The position numbers were made by a program, and so were the translations under genes. Below, piece after piece: positions 8,670 through 15,377 of a stretch of 64,000 bases of DNA; the stretch's first letter is position 1, and each line of letters opens with the position of its first letter. Origin of the DNA: Insolitispirillum peregrinum (lineage in GTDB: Bacteria > Pseudomonadota > Alphaproteobacteria > Rhodospirillales > Rhodospirillaceae); assembly GCF_042665255.1 (NCBI RefSeq), contig NZ_JBHTCD010000016.1, one strand, 5' to 3'. The notes below the pieces were generated by a model. The model ran no database searches, was not told where the DNA came from, and saw nothing but the letters and a program-made list of their open reading frames with translations.

Positions 8670-9230
8670 TTACGCCTGTTTCTGCACCCGGATCAACTGG
8701 TCAATCAGGGCCTCGTCAGCCGTAATCTGTCCGTCCAGCATCAGCATTGCCAGCCCGTGCACCAGTGACCAGGCCCGAATGGCGCGGGTATGGGCTTCTC
8801 CGCCTGCACGGGCGGCAAAGGCGGCGGCGTTGGTGTACAGCAATGCCCCGGCATCGGAGTCCAGCACGCCATCCTCACGGACTGCCGCCAGAACCGGCGA
8901 GGTAAAAATCAGCCGGAACAGGGCCGGATGGGCCAGCGCAAAGCGCACATAGGCCCGGCCCGTCGCGGCAAACCCTTCATCGCCTCCCCCCACGCTGTCC
9001 ACTGCCGCTTTCTGGGCGGTGGCAAGCTGCTGCAGGCCTTGCTGCGCCAAGGCGGCCATCAAGGCCTGCTTGTCGGGGAAATGGCGATAGACGGCGGTGG
9101 CTGAAACACCCGCCCGCCGCGCCACCTCGCGCAGCGACGGGTCTTCGCCGCGCTTTTCCTCCAAAAGCCGAAGCCCCTCGTGGATCAGGGCAGCGCGCAG
9201 ATCGCCATGGTGATAGGGGCGAGGCTCCAT
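8670..9230 (-). CDS. TetR/AcrR family transcriptional regulator
   Basis: A 186-residue regulator with an N-terminal helix-turn-helix (SLREVARRAGVSATAVYRHFPDKQALMAAL, residues ~30-60) and a TetR_C-type ligand domain. It starts with MEPRPYHHGDLRAALI, a common N-terminus of this subgroup. It is divergent from the DUF2214 membrane-protein gene, and the 82-bp gap carries matching half-sites, so it probably represses that gene and itself. Confidence 0.9.
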   Translation of the reverse strand: MEPRPYHHGDLRAALIHEGLRLLEEKRGEDPSLREVARRAGVSATAVYRHFPDKQALMAALAQQGLQQLATAQKAAVDSVGGGDEGFAATGRAYVRFALAHPALFRLIFTSPVLAAVREDGVLDSDAGALLYTNAAAFAARAGGEAHTRAIRAWSLVHGLAMLMLDGQITADEALIDQLIRVQKQA

Positions 9231-9273
9231 GTTTACACCGTTACCTTTTGTTGCTATGGTTACACTGTAAACA
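9231..9273. promoter_or_regulatory. Candidate TetR operator between tetR-like and DUF2214 genes
   Basis: GGTTACACTGTAAAC at 9259-9273 is a near-palindrome. A related inverted half-site, GTTTACACCGTTACC, lies at 9231-9245, immediately before the TetR start codon. Paired similar sites in a divergent gap are typical of TetR autoregulation. The match is by eye only. Confidence 0.5.
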
Positions 9274-9312
9274 TTAACCAGCCCCTTCACAAGGCCCGCC
9301 GGAGACCGAGAG

Positions 9313-9747
9313 ATGCTTGACCTTGTGCTCGCCATTCTGCACCACCTCGCCGCGCTGACCCTGCTGGCCTGTCTGATTGCCCAGTTGACCCTGCTCAAGG
9401 CTCCGCTTTGCCAGCAGTTGGTGCCGACGCTGGCCCGGATTGATCTCGGCTATGGCCTGAGTGCGCTTGCCATTCTGGTCATTGGCGGGCTGCGGGTGTC
9501 CTTCGCCGCCAAAGGCTGGGAGTTTTATGCCCTCAATGCCGCTTTCTGGGCCAAGATGGCCCTGTTTGCCGTCATTGGCGGGCTGTCGGTTGTGCCAACC
9601 GTCCTGTTCCGTCGCTGGCTGCGCGAGGGGACCATTCCGGCGACCCGGTTGGTGCTGGTCCGCCGTCTGGTCACGCTGGAGGTGGCCCTGTTTGCGCTGC
9701 TGCCGGTGTTCGCCGTCCTCATGGCGCGGGGGTCGATTCGTCTGTAA
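9313..9747 (+). CDS. DUF2214 family integral membrane protein
   Basis: A 144-residue, very hydrophobic protein with about four membrane helices (residues ~3-27, 45-62, 78-98, 118-140). The YGLSALAILVIGGLRV and FYALNAAFWAKMALF segments match DUF2214 proteins. Its role is unknown; related proteins resemble CopD-like membrane modules. It is divergent from a TetR gene that may control it. The 3' end overlaps the convergent phosphopantetheinyl transferase by 29 bp. Confidence 0.8.
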   Translation: MLDLVLAILHHLAALTLLACLIAQLTLLKAPLCQQLVPTLARIDLGYGLSALAILVIGGLRVSFAAKGWEFYALNAAFWAKMALFAVIGGLSVVPTVLFRRWLREGTIPATRLVLVRRLVTLEVALFALLPVFAVLMARGSIRL

Positions 9748-10360
9748 CAGCCTCCCCCACTGCCTGCGCCGCCTGAATCCCCGGGTACGGCGACCACTGG
9801 CGCAGACGCCACCCGGCACCGGCGAACTGGGGCGGCAGGCTGTCGGCCCACCACGGGTCAGGCGCAAGAGACAGGCTGGTAAAGTCGATTGCCAGCCCCC
9901 AGCCCACCGCCTTGGTCAGCGCCTCTTTCAGCGTCCACAGTGGCACCGCCCGCTCCGCCGCCCATGGCTGTTCCGCCGGGGCGGCGATCATCGCCAGCAC
10001 CTCGGGCGGAAATGGCCGGTCGCTGCGTTCGACATCAATGCCGACCCGACAGCCCTCGCCGACCACGCAGGCCACCGCCCCCCGGCAATGGCTGAGGCTG
10101 ACATCCAGCCCGCCCCCGCCCGCAACGCGAGGCTTGCCGCCCGGCTGATCGACGGTGAAGCGAACATCAGCCGGGGCACAGCCCAGCACCGCCGCCACCA
10201 TCGCCCGCCGCAAGGCATGGGCGGCCCGAAACGCCTGCCGGTCCGCCAGAACCACAAAGCGGCCCGCGCGAGCCTGCTCGTCATCATCCAGCCACTGGTT
10301 CCAACCGTACTCTGCCGCGTGGTCATCAACCGGCAGGGTCGCCGTAAACACCCGCCCCAT
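9719..10360 (-). CDS. 4'-phosphopantetheinyl transferase superfamily protein (Sfp-type)
   Basis: A 213-residue Sfp-like enzyme that by family moves phosphopantetheine from CoA to a carrier-protein serine. Key motifs are GIDVERSDR (Mg-binding Asp) and WTLKEALTKAVGWGL (the WxxKEAxxK signature). ATG 10360 starts MGRVFTATLP; the open frame further upstream runs into the dispersed repeat. No polyketide or peptide synthetase lies nearby, so its carrier protein is encoded elsewhere. A siderophore pathway is possible given the two siderophore receptors in the window, but that is inference. Confidence 0.87.
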   Translation of the reverse strand: MGRVFTATLPVDDHAAEYGWNQWLDDDEQARAGRFVVLADRQAFRAAHALRRAMVAAVLGCAPADVRFTVDQPGGKPRVAGGGGLDVSLSHCRGAVACVVGEGCRVGIDVERSDRPFPPEVLAMIAAPAEQPWAAERAVPLWTLKEALTKAVGWGLAIDFTSLSLAPDPWWADSLPPQFAGAGWRLRQWSPYPGIQAAQAVGEAVTDESTPAP

Positions 10361-10400
10361 AGGCACCCTTTCGTCAAAAAAGCGCAGACTCACTGGCCCA

Positions 10401-10463
10401 GTTTTTGGTTTGTCGCAGTGATGGTGCGCAAAACCGGTTCCCACTTTTGCGCTCACAGCTCCA
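10401..10463 (+). repeat. Dispersed palindromic repeat, copy C
   Basis: The core at 10426-10452 reads GCGCAAAACCGGTTCCCAC then TTTTGCGC. Relative to copy A it has an extra C in the left arm and a matching G in the right arm, so pairing is kept, which hints that the hairpin is selected. It sits just upstream of the dmeR operator region. Confidence 0.75.
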
Positions 10464-10466
10464 GTA

Positions 10467-10490
10467 TGGTATAGTCCCCCATACTATCCG
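10467..10490. promoter_or_regulatory. Candidate DmeR/RcnR-type operator upstream of dmeR
   Basis: ATAGTCCCCCATACTAT at 10471-10487 is a C5 tract flanked by AT-rich inverted ends. RcnR/DmeR-type repressors recognise a G- or C-tract with flanking TA-rich inverted repeats. It lies 27 bp before the dmeR start, where repression of dmeR and dmeF would be expected. Confidence 0.6.
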
Positions 10491-10514
10491 AGTCGCCTTA
10501 TACGGACCCCAACC

Positions 10515-10787
10515 ATGTCACACACACTCCGGGACAAAGACAAGCTGCTGGCCCGCGTCCGCCGCCTGCGCGGGCAGATGGACGGCATCGAACGCGCCCT
10601 GCTGGCCGAAGCCCCCTGTAGCGAAGTGCTGCGCCAACTGGCTTCGGCCCGAGGCGCGATGAACGGCCTGACCGCCGAAGTGATGGAAGACCACCTGCGC
10701 GAACACGTTCTGGAGGCCGACAGCGAGCCCGAGCGCCGACAGGCGGTGGAGGAAATGATCGAGGTCATCCGCTCGTATCTGAAATAG
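10515..10787 (+). CDS. dmeR: Metal-responsive repressor of the RcnR/FrmR (CsoR) family, DmeR-like
   Basis: A 90-residue all-helical repressor. Residues H3, C35, H60 and H64 are all present, the Ni/Co ligand set known for E. coli RcnR, so nickel or cobalt sensing is likely rather than copper or formaldehyde. It starts MSHTLRDKDKLLARVRRLRG. It precedes the DmeF-type exporter gene, with a 55-bp tandem repeat array between them. A candidate operator lies just upstream. Confidence 0.9.
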   Translation: MSHTLRDKDKLLARVRRLRGQMDGIERALLAEAPCSEVLRQLASARGAMNGLTAEVMEDHLREHVLEADSEPERRQAVEEMIEVIRSYLK

Positions 10788-10788
10788 C

Positions 10789-11034
10789 AAATCCCGAGCA
10801 GGTGGAACACCTGCGACGACGTATTTGCTGAATGAACAGACCCAAATCCCGAGCAGGTGGAACACCTGCGACGACGCATTTGCTGAATGAACAGACCCAA
10901 ATCCCGAGCAGGTGGAACACCTGCGACGACGTATTTGCTGAATGAACAGACCCAAATCCCGAGCAGGTGGAACACCTGCGACGACGCATTTGCTGAATGA
11001 ACAAACCCAAATCCCGAGCAGGTGGAACACCTGC
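10789..11034 (+). repeat. 55-bp tandem repeat array (4 full copies plus a partial fifth) with internal hairpins
   Basis: Unit starts (AAATCCCGAG) are at 10789, 10844, 10899, 10954 and 11009, an exact 55-bp period. Every unit carries GCAGGTGGAACACCTGC, a perfect 7-bp inverted repeat with a GAA loop. Copies are nearly identical, but GTATT and GCATT alternate, giving a 110-bp higher-order unit. The period is not a multiple of 3, and the array lies after the dmeR stop and before the dmeF ribosome-binding site, so it is non-coding. Confidence 0.95.
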
Positions 11035-11069
11035 CATACCCTGTACTCTCCGGCAGGAAAGGAGTCTTC

Positions 11070-12032
11070 ATGACCGCTCCGCTGTCTCATACCCACGACT
11101 TTCTGGGCGACCAGCACCGCCAGAATGCCCGCAAGGTCTGGCTGGTGATCGCCTTGACCTCGGTGACGATGGTGGTGGAAATCATCGCCGGAAGCCTGTT
11201 CGGCTCGATGGCGCTGGTGGCCGATGGCTGGCACATGTCCACCCACGCCGCCGCCATGCTGATTGCCGCCATCGCCTATGCCTTTGCCCGCCGCCACAGC
11301 AGCGACCCTGCCTTTTCCTTTGGCACCGGCAAGCTGGGCGATCTGGCCGCCTTTGCCAGTGCGGTGCTGCTGGCGCTGGTCGCCGCCCTGATCGGCTGGG
11401 AAAGCCTGCACCGGCTGGCGCAACCGGTGCCGATTGATTTCCGGCAGGCGATGGTGGTGGCCGCCATCGGGCTGGCGGTCAACCTGCTGAGTGCCTGGGT
11501 GCTGAAGGATGACCATCACCACGGGCACCATCACCATGACCACCATGATCATCACGATCATGAACACCACGACCATGATGGCCACGACCATCAGCACCAT
11601 GCCCACCACGGCCACGACAACAACCTGCGCGCGGCCTATCTGCATGTGGTGGCCGACGCCCTGACCTCGGTGCTGGCGATTGCCGCCTTGCTGGTCGGTC
11701 AGTTCACCGGCTGGGTGTGGGCCGATCCGTTGATGGGGATCATCGGAGCACTGGTCATTTGCCACTGGTCGTGGTCGCTGATCCGCACCACCGGCGCCAT
11801 TCTGCTGGACAATACGAGCACCGAAGACACCCTGCCTGCGGCCATCCGCCACAGCCTGGAAGGCGATGAGACCCGGATTACCGACCTGCACGTCTGGCAA
11901 GTCGGCCCGGGCCACCACGCCGCCATCATTGCCCTCAGCAGCCCGACCCCGCAGGCTCCCAGCCACTACAAACAAAAGCTCGCCCATCTGGGGGGCTTGT
12001 CCCATGTGACGGTCGAATGCAATCCAGCCTGA
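11070..12032 (+). CDS. dmeF: Cation diffusion facilitator, DmeF-type (Co/Ni efflux)
   Basis: A 320-residue CDF exporter of the inner membrane. It opens with SHTHDFLGDQH, the His-rich start of DmeF proteins. Six membrane segments are visible, with metal-site motifs VADGWHMSTH in helix 2 and HVVADALTSV in helix 5. A very long His/Asp-rich loop (residues ~150-190) separates helices 4 and 5, and a cytoplasmic C-terminal domain follows. ATG 11070 has AAAGGAG seven bases upstream; the frame upstream is repeat sequence. It is paired with dmeR. Confidence 0.93.
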   Translation: MTAPLSHTHDFLGDQHRQNARKVWLVIALTSVTMVVEIIAGSLFGSMALVADGWHMSTHAAAMLIAAIAYAFARRHSSDPAFSFGTGKLGDLAAFASAVLLALVAALIGWESLHRLAQPVPIDFRQAMVVAAIGLAVNLLSAWVLKDDHHHGHHHHDHHDHHDHEHHDHDGHDHQHHAHHGHDNNLRAAYLHVVADALTSVLAIAALLVGQFTGWVWADPLMGIIGALVICHWSWSLIRTTGAILLDNTSTEDTLPAAIRHSLEGDETRITDLHVWQVGPGHHAAIIALSSPTPQAPSHYKQKLAHLGGLSHVTVECNPA

Positions 12033-12048
12033 TACAAGACGAAAAGCA

Positions 12049-12083
12049 CGATGGCGCGGCCGGATGTTTCCGCCGCGCCATCG
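12049..12083. terminator. Hairpin terminator between convergent dmeF and siderophore receptor
   Basis: CGATGGCGCGG and CCGCGCCATCG form a perfect 11-bp stem between two genes that end toward each other. There is no clear T-run, but the position suits a bidirectional terminator. Confidence 0.6.
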
Positions 12084-12102
12084 CCCCATCCCGAACCGCC
12101 TG

Positions 12103-14385
12103 TTACCAGCTGTATTTCAGCGAGGTGTTGATGGTCATCGCATCGCCGTAATAGCAGGTGCCGTAATAGCAGGTGGAAACATACTGCTTGTCGGCCAGGT
12201 TCTTGCCGGTCAACGACCAGGTCAGACCGTCGAACAGTTGATAATTGACCGAAGCATCAAACAGGGCATAGCCGTTATAGACCTGCTTGTCGCCGTTGCC
12301 GTCATAACCAACGGTATCGCCGGTATAGCGCACGCCGCCGCCGAGGGTCAGACCCTTGGCAATGCCCGACCCGAACGCATAACTCAGCCAGGCCGAGGCC
12401 ATCTGGTCGGCCACCCGGTCCGGGCGGGTGCCGACTTCCGAGGCGGTCAGGCTTTTGGTGATTTCCGCATCCTGAATGGTATAGCTGGCCACCGCGCTCC
12501 AGCCGTCCCACATGTTGATGCGGCCTTCCAGCTCGATCCCCTGCACCTGCACTTCGCCAATCTGCGATGCCACCCCGGTATTCGGATCGGTCTTCACCAC
12601 ATTGGTCTGGGTCAGGTCAAACCCGGCAACGGTGAACACCGCATCCATGAAGGTCGGGACATACTTCAGGCCGACTTCATACTGCTTGCCTTCGGTCGGT
12701 TCAGGGCGAACATCGCCATAACCATTGGCAGCGTTGAACACCACCGGGTTGAACGACTCCGAATAGCTGACATAGGGAGTCAGACCGTTGTTGAACAGGT
12801 ACGACAGACCGCCGCGCATGGTGAATGCCTGATCCTTCAGGTCTTCGTCCAGACTGCTGCCCGCCACCTTTTCATTGCCGCGCACGGTGGTCTTCACCCA
12901 GTCCTGACGGCCCCCGACAGTCACCACCCAGTGATCGTCAATCTTGATCTGGTCCTGCACATACAGGGCGACGGCGGTCTGATCGACATCCCAGTCGAAA
13001 TCGGTGTCCAGCGCCGTAATCGCCGGCGTCCCGGCGTAGGTATACGACCCGGAGCTGACGTTGTTCAGGCCGGTGGTTTCGCCGGTCTGATAGCTTTCAT
13101 CGGTGTGGGTCTTGCGCAGTTCGACTCCGCCCAGCAGCTTGCTCTTGAACCACGCCGTATTCCAGTCGTACTGGGCGTTGGTGTCCATGCTCATCCGGTC
13201 CGAGGTGCCGGACAGCACAAAGGCGGTGCGGGTCATGCTGTCGGTGGTCGCATCATAGGCCCGCTGATAGACCGTCTCGTAATCCACATCAGTGTGACTG
13301 TAACGGGCGCTGTTGCTGATCTTCAGACCATTGTCCAGCGTGTAGCTGGCCTGATAGCCCAGCGTTTTCTGGTCGGTGTTGAAGAAGTTCGAGCCCGGCT
13401 CACCCATGAAGGCTTCGCGGTCGATCCCCCCGATCAATTGCTCGGGGACGCCGTTGGCCGGGGTGGTCTCCACCTTGTAGTAATCGCTGAGGAAGGTGAT
13501 CTCGGCCTTTTCGTTCGGCCTCCAGGTCAGTGCCGGAGCCACATACAGGCGGTTGTTCTGCGAATAGTCTTCCTGCGTGTCGCCATCGCGCAGCAATGAG
13601 GTCAGGCGATAGGACCATTCGCCCTTGCTGTCCACCGCGCCCGAGAAATCGCTTTTGATTTCCTTCTGGTTAAACGAGCCATAGGACACCTCGACCTCAT
13701 GCAGCGGCTCGGTGGTCGGGCGCTTGGTGGTGGCGTTGACCATCCCGCCCGGTTCGTTGCTGCCATAAAGGGTCGAGGTCGAGCCCTTGAACACCTCGAC
13801 GCGCTCCAGCCCATAAGGCTCCATGCGCGAGGTGGTGAACCAGCCGCCGATGTTTTCGCTCATGCCATCGCGGTAAACACCTTTGGTGCCTTCGTCAAAG
13901 CCGCGAATCACAAAGCTCTGATAGCGGTCATCGCGGCCCCACTGGTCAGATTGCACCCCGGCGGTATAGGCCAGGGCGTCTTCCAGATCCTTGACCCCGC
14001 GATCATTCATTTCCTTTTCGGTGATCACCGACACCGATTGCGGAACTTCGATCAGCGGCGTATCGGTCTTGGTGGCGGTGCTGCCGCTGGTCGCCACATA
14101 GCTGACCGGATCGGCGGCACCGGTTTCGGCGCTGGCCGTCCCCTGCACCGTCACCGTATTGAGCTGAATCCCGTTACCCGCCTGAGTGGCAGAGGCCGGA
14201 TCACTGGAAGAGGTCTGCGCCTGCTGGGCGTCGGCAGCCTGTGGCAAACCGAACATCACGCCCCCCAGGGCCAATGCCAGCCACCCCAGCGCGCTGCCGT
14301 TCAACAGGGCCTGTCGCCCGCTGCGATGCGCGGACAGTCGCGGGCGACCAGACATATTCTCTTTTAAAAGCAATCCCTTATTCAT
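12103..14385 (-). CDS. TonB-dependent siderophore receptor (FhuA/hydroxamate type)
   Basis: A 760-residue outer-membrane receptor. A signal peptide ends near residue 53 (AADAQQ), and a TonB-box-like NTVTVQG lies near residue 76. The plug domain includes VPQSVSVITEKEM and FVIRGFD, and the barrel ends in ...TSLKYSW. The C-terminal YVSTCYYGTCYYG resembles the two-Cys end of FhuA-like ferric hydroxamate receptors. There is no STN signalling domain, unlike the receptor at 40030-42474. ATG 14355 (MSGRPRL) is an alternative start. It is divergent from an ECF sigma gene across a Fur-box match. Confidence 0.9.
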   Translation of the reverse strand: MNKGLLLKENMSGRPRLSAHRSGRQALLNGSALGWLALALGGVMFGLPQAADAQQAQTSSSDPASATQAGNGIQLNTVTVQGTASAETGAADPVSYVATSGSTATKTDTPLIEVPQSVSVITEKEMNDRGVKDLEDALAYTAGVQSDQWGRDDRYQSFVIRGFDEGTKGVYRDGMSENIGGWFTTSRMEPYGLERVEVFKGSTSTLYGSNEPGGMVNATTKRPTTEPLHEVEVSYGSFNQKEIKSDFSGAVDSKGEWSYRLTSLLRDGDTQEDYSQNNRLYVAPALTWRPNEKAEITFLSDYYKVETTPANGVPEQLIGGIDREAFMGEPGSNFFNTDQKTLGYQASYTLDNGLKISNSARYSHTDVDYETVYQRAYDATTDSMTRTAFVLSGTSDRMSMDTNAQYDWNTAWFKSKLLGGVELRKTHTDESYQTGETTGLNNVSSGSYTYAGTPAITALDTDFDWDVDQTAVALYVQDQIKIDDHWVVTVGGRQDWVKTTVRGNEKVAGSSLDEDLKDQAFTMRGGLSYLFNNGLTPYVSYSESFNPVVFNAANGYGDVRPEPTEGKQYEVGLKYVPTFMDAVFTVAGFDLTQTNVVKTDPNTGVASQIGEVQVQGIELEGRINMWDGWSAVASYTIQDAEITKSLTASEVGTRPDRVADQMASAWLSYAFGSGIAKGLTLGGGVRYTGDTVGYDGNGDKQVYNGYALFDASVNYQLFDGLTWSLTGKNLADKQYVSTCYYGTCYYGDAMTINTSLKYSW

Positions 14386-14465
14386 ACCTCATTCCCCAGC
14401 TTGCGTGCCGTGTTGATCGCGGGTCTACAGGGAAAACGGATGACGTGCGGGAGAATTCAATCCAT

Positions 14466-14484
14466 GAGAATGATTTTCATTCTT
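14466..14484. promoter_or_regulatory. Fur box
   Basis: GAGAATGATTTTCATTCTT matches the classical 19-bp Fur consensus at about 14 of 19 positions and is followed by an overlapping TGAATGAAAATC half-site. It lies between the siderophore receptor and the ECF sigma gene, so both are probably iron-repressed. Confidence 0.7.
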
Positions 14485-14623
14485 GAATGAAAATCGCAAC
14501 CTTGCTAGCGTTGCCTCCATCACGACAGGGGTCCGCCGCACCGATCTGCGGCCATTCCCCCTGCCGTCATGGGCAAAAGCCCCTCTTTTTCTACCACTTT
14601 GACGCTTTCAGGAGCACCACGCG

Positions 14624-14722
14624 ATGACCTTCCGATGCATCTCCAGCAGCATGATCGCCACCAAGTTGTCTTGCATCCTGCTGGAGGGCCGAAGCCGTGT
14701 TTCATTCCACGAAAACCGATGA
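14624..14722 (+). CDS. Possible 32-residue leader peptide overlapping the sigma factor start
   Basis: ATG 14624 has AGGAGC at 14610-14615 with 8-nt spacing, and the frame runs 32 codons to TGA at 14720-14722. It reads through the ribosome-binding site and GTG start (14697) of the downstream ECF sigma gene in another frame, so translation of one would affect the other. The peptide (MTFRCISSSMIATKL...) is not recognisable. It may be a coupling uORF like uof upstream of fur, or chance. Confidence 0.35.
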   Translation: MTFRCISSSMIATKLSCILLEGRSRVSFHENR

Positions 14723-15299
14723 TCCTTGCCCGCCGACTAGCCTTTCACGCCCTGCGGCGTACTTGCTGGACCTCGCGACGGCTGCCCGTCCGACATTGCT
14801 GTCCATAGCAAGACGAATCACCGGCTGTCCATTTCAAGCCGAAGACGTGGTTCAGGATGTTTTTTTGAAACTTCTGCCCGTCGGTGCCCCGTTCCACGAC
14901 GACATCAACGAGGCCTATCTGTATCGGATGGTGCGCAATCTGGCGATTGACCGCACCCGACGACAGCAGCTGGAAGAGCGGCTGTTCACCGATCTCGACG
15001 ACACCCACAGCGACTCATCCGCCGACAGCCTCACCGCCGAACAGGAACTGATCGGCTCGCAGGCACTGGGAGCCATAGAAATGGCTCTGGCTGGCTTGTC
15101 CGCGCGGGATCGCGCCATTTTCACCCAACACCGCCTGGACGGGGTCGCGCAAAAGGACATTGCCGCCCATTTCCGGCTGTCGCCCGCAGCGGTCTGCACC
15201 ATTGTCAAAAAGGTGCACGGCCTGTGCCAGGCCGCCTTGCAGGCCATGGACTCCGCTGCCAGAGACTCCGCCGCCAGACCGGGAGGTGCGCTTCAATAA
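14697..15299 (+). CDS. ECF sigma-70 factor, FecI/PvdS-like iron-starvation type
   Basis: A 200-residue ECF sigma factor. Region 2 is AEDVVQDVFLKLL (residues ~50-62) and region 4 is LDGVAQKDIAAHFRLSPAAVCTIVKKV (residues ~143-170). GTG 14697 follows GGAGGG at 14683-14688; no ATG is available in frame. No FecR-like anti-sigma follows, and the divergent receptor lacks an STN domain. This suggests direct Fur control, as for PvdS, rather than surface signalling. A small open frame overlaps its start. Confidence 0.88.
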   Translation: MFHSTKTDDPCPPTSLSRPAAYLLDLATAARPTLLSIARRITGCPFQAEDVVQDVFLKLLPVGAPFHDDINEAYLYRMVRNLAIDRTRRQQLEERLFTDLDDTHSDSSADSLTAEQELIGSQALGAIEMALAGLSARDRAIFTQHRLDGVAQKDIAAHFRLSPAAVCTIVKKVHGLCQAALQAMDSAARDSAARPGGALQ

Positions 15300-15344
15300 G
15301 CAAGCGCCCGGAAACAAGCGCCCAGCAACAAGCGCCTTGGCAAT

Positions 15345-15374
15345 CAGGGCGGCCGGGGATACCCCGCCGCCCTG
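15345..15374. terminator. Bidirectional hairpin between sigma factor and UvrD/PcrA helicase
   Basis: CAGGGCGGCCGGGG pairs with CCCCGCCGCCCTG, a 13-bp stem with a single bulged base and a 3-nt loop. It lies 4 bp from the helicase stop and between convergent genes. Confidence 0.7.
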
Positions 15375-15377
15375 CCC

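Noticed and set aside
10789..11034. CRISPR-like regular array
   Set aside because: Period and full unit are both 55 bp with no variable spacers; all parts repeat, so it is a tandem repeat, not CRISPR.
13100..13110. Frameshift or pseudogene in the first siderophore receptor
   Set aside because: The 760-codon frame is continuous and the plug, barrel and C-terminal motifs are all in one frame.
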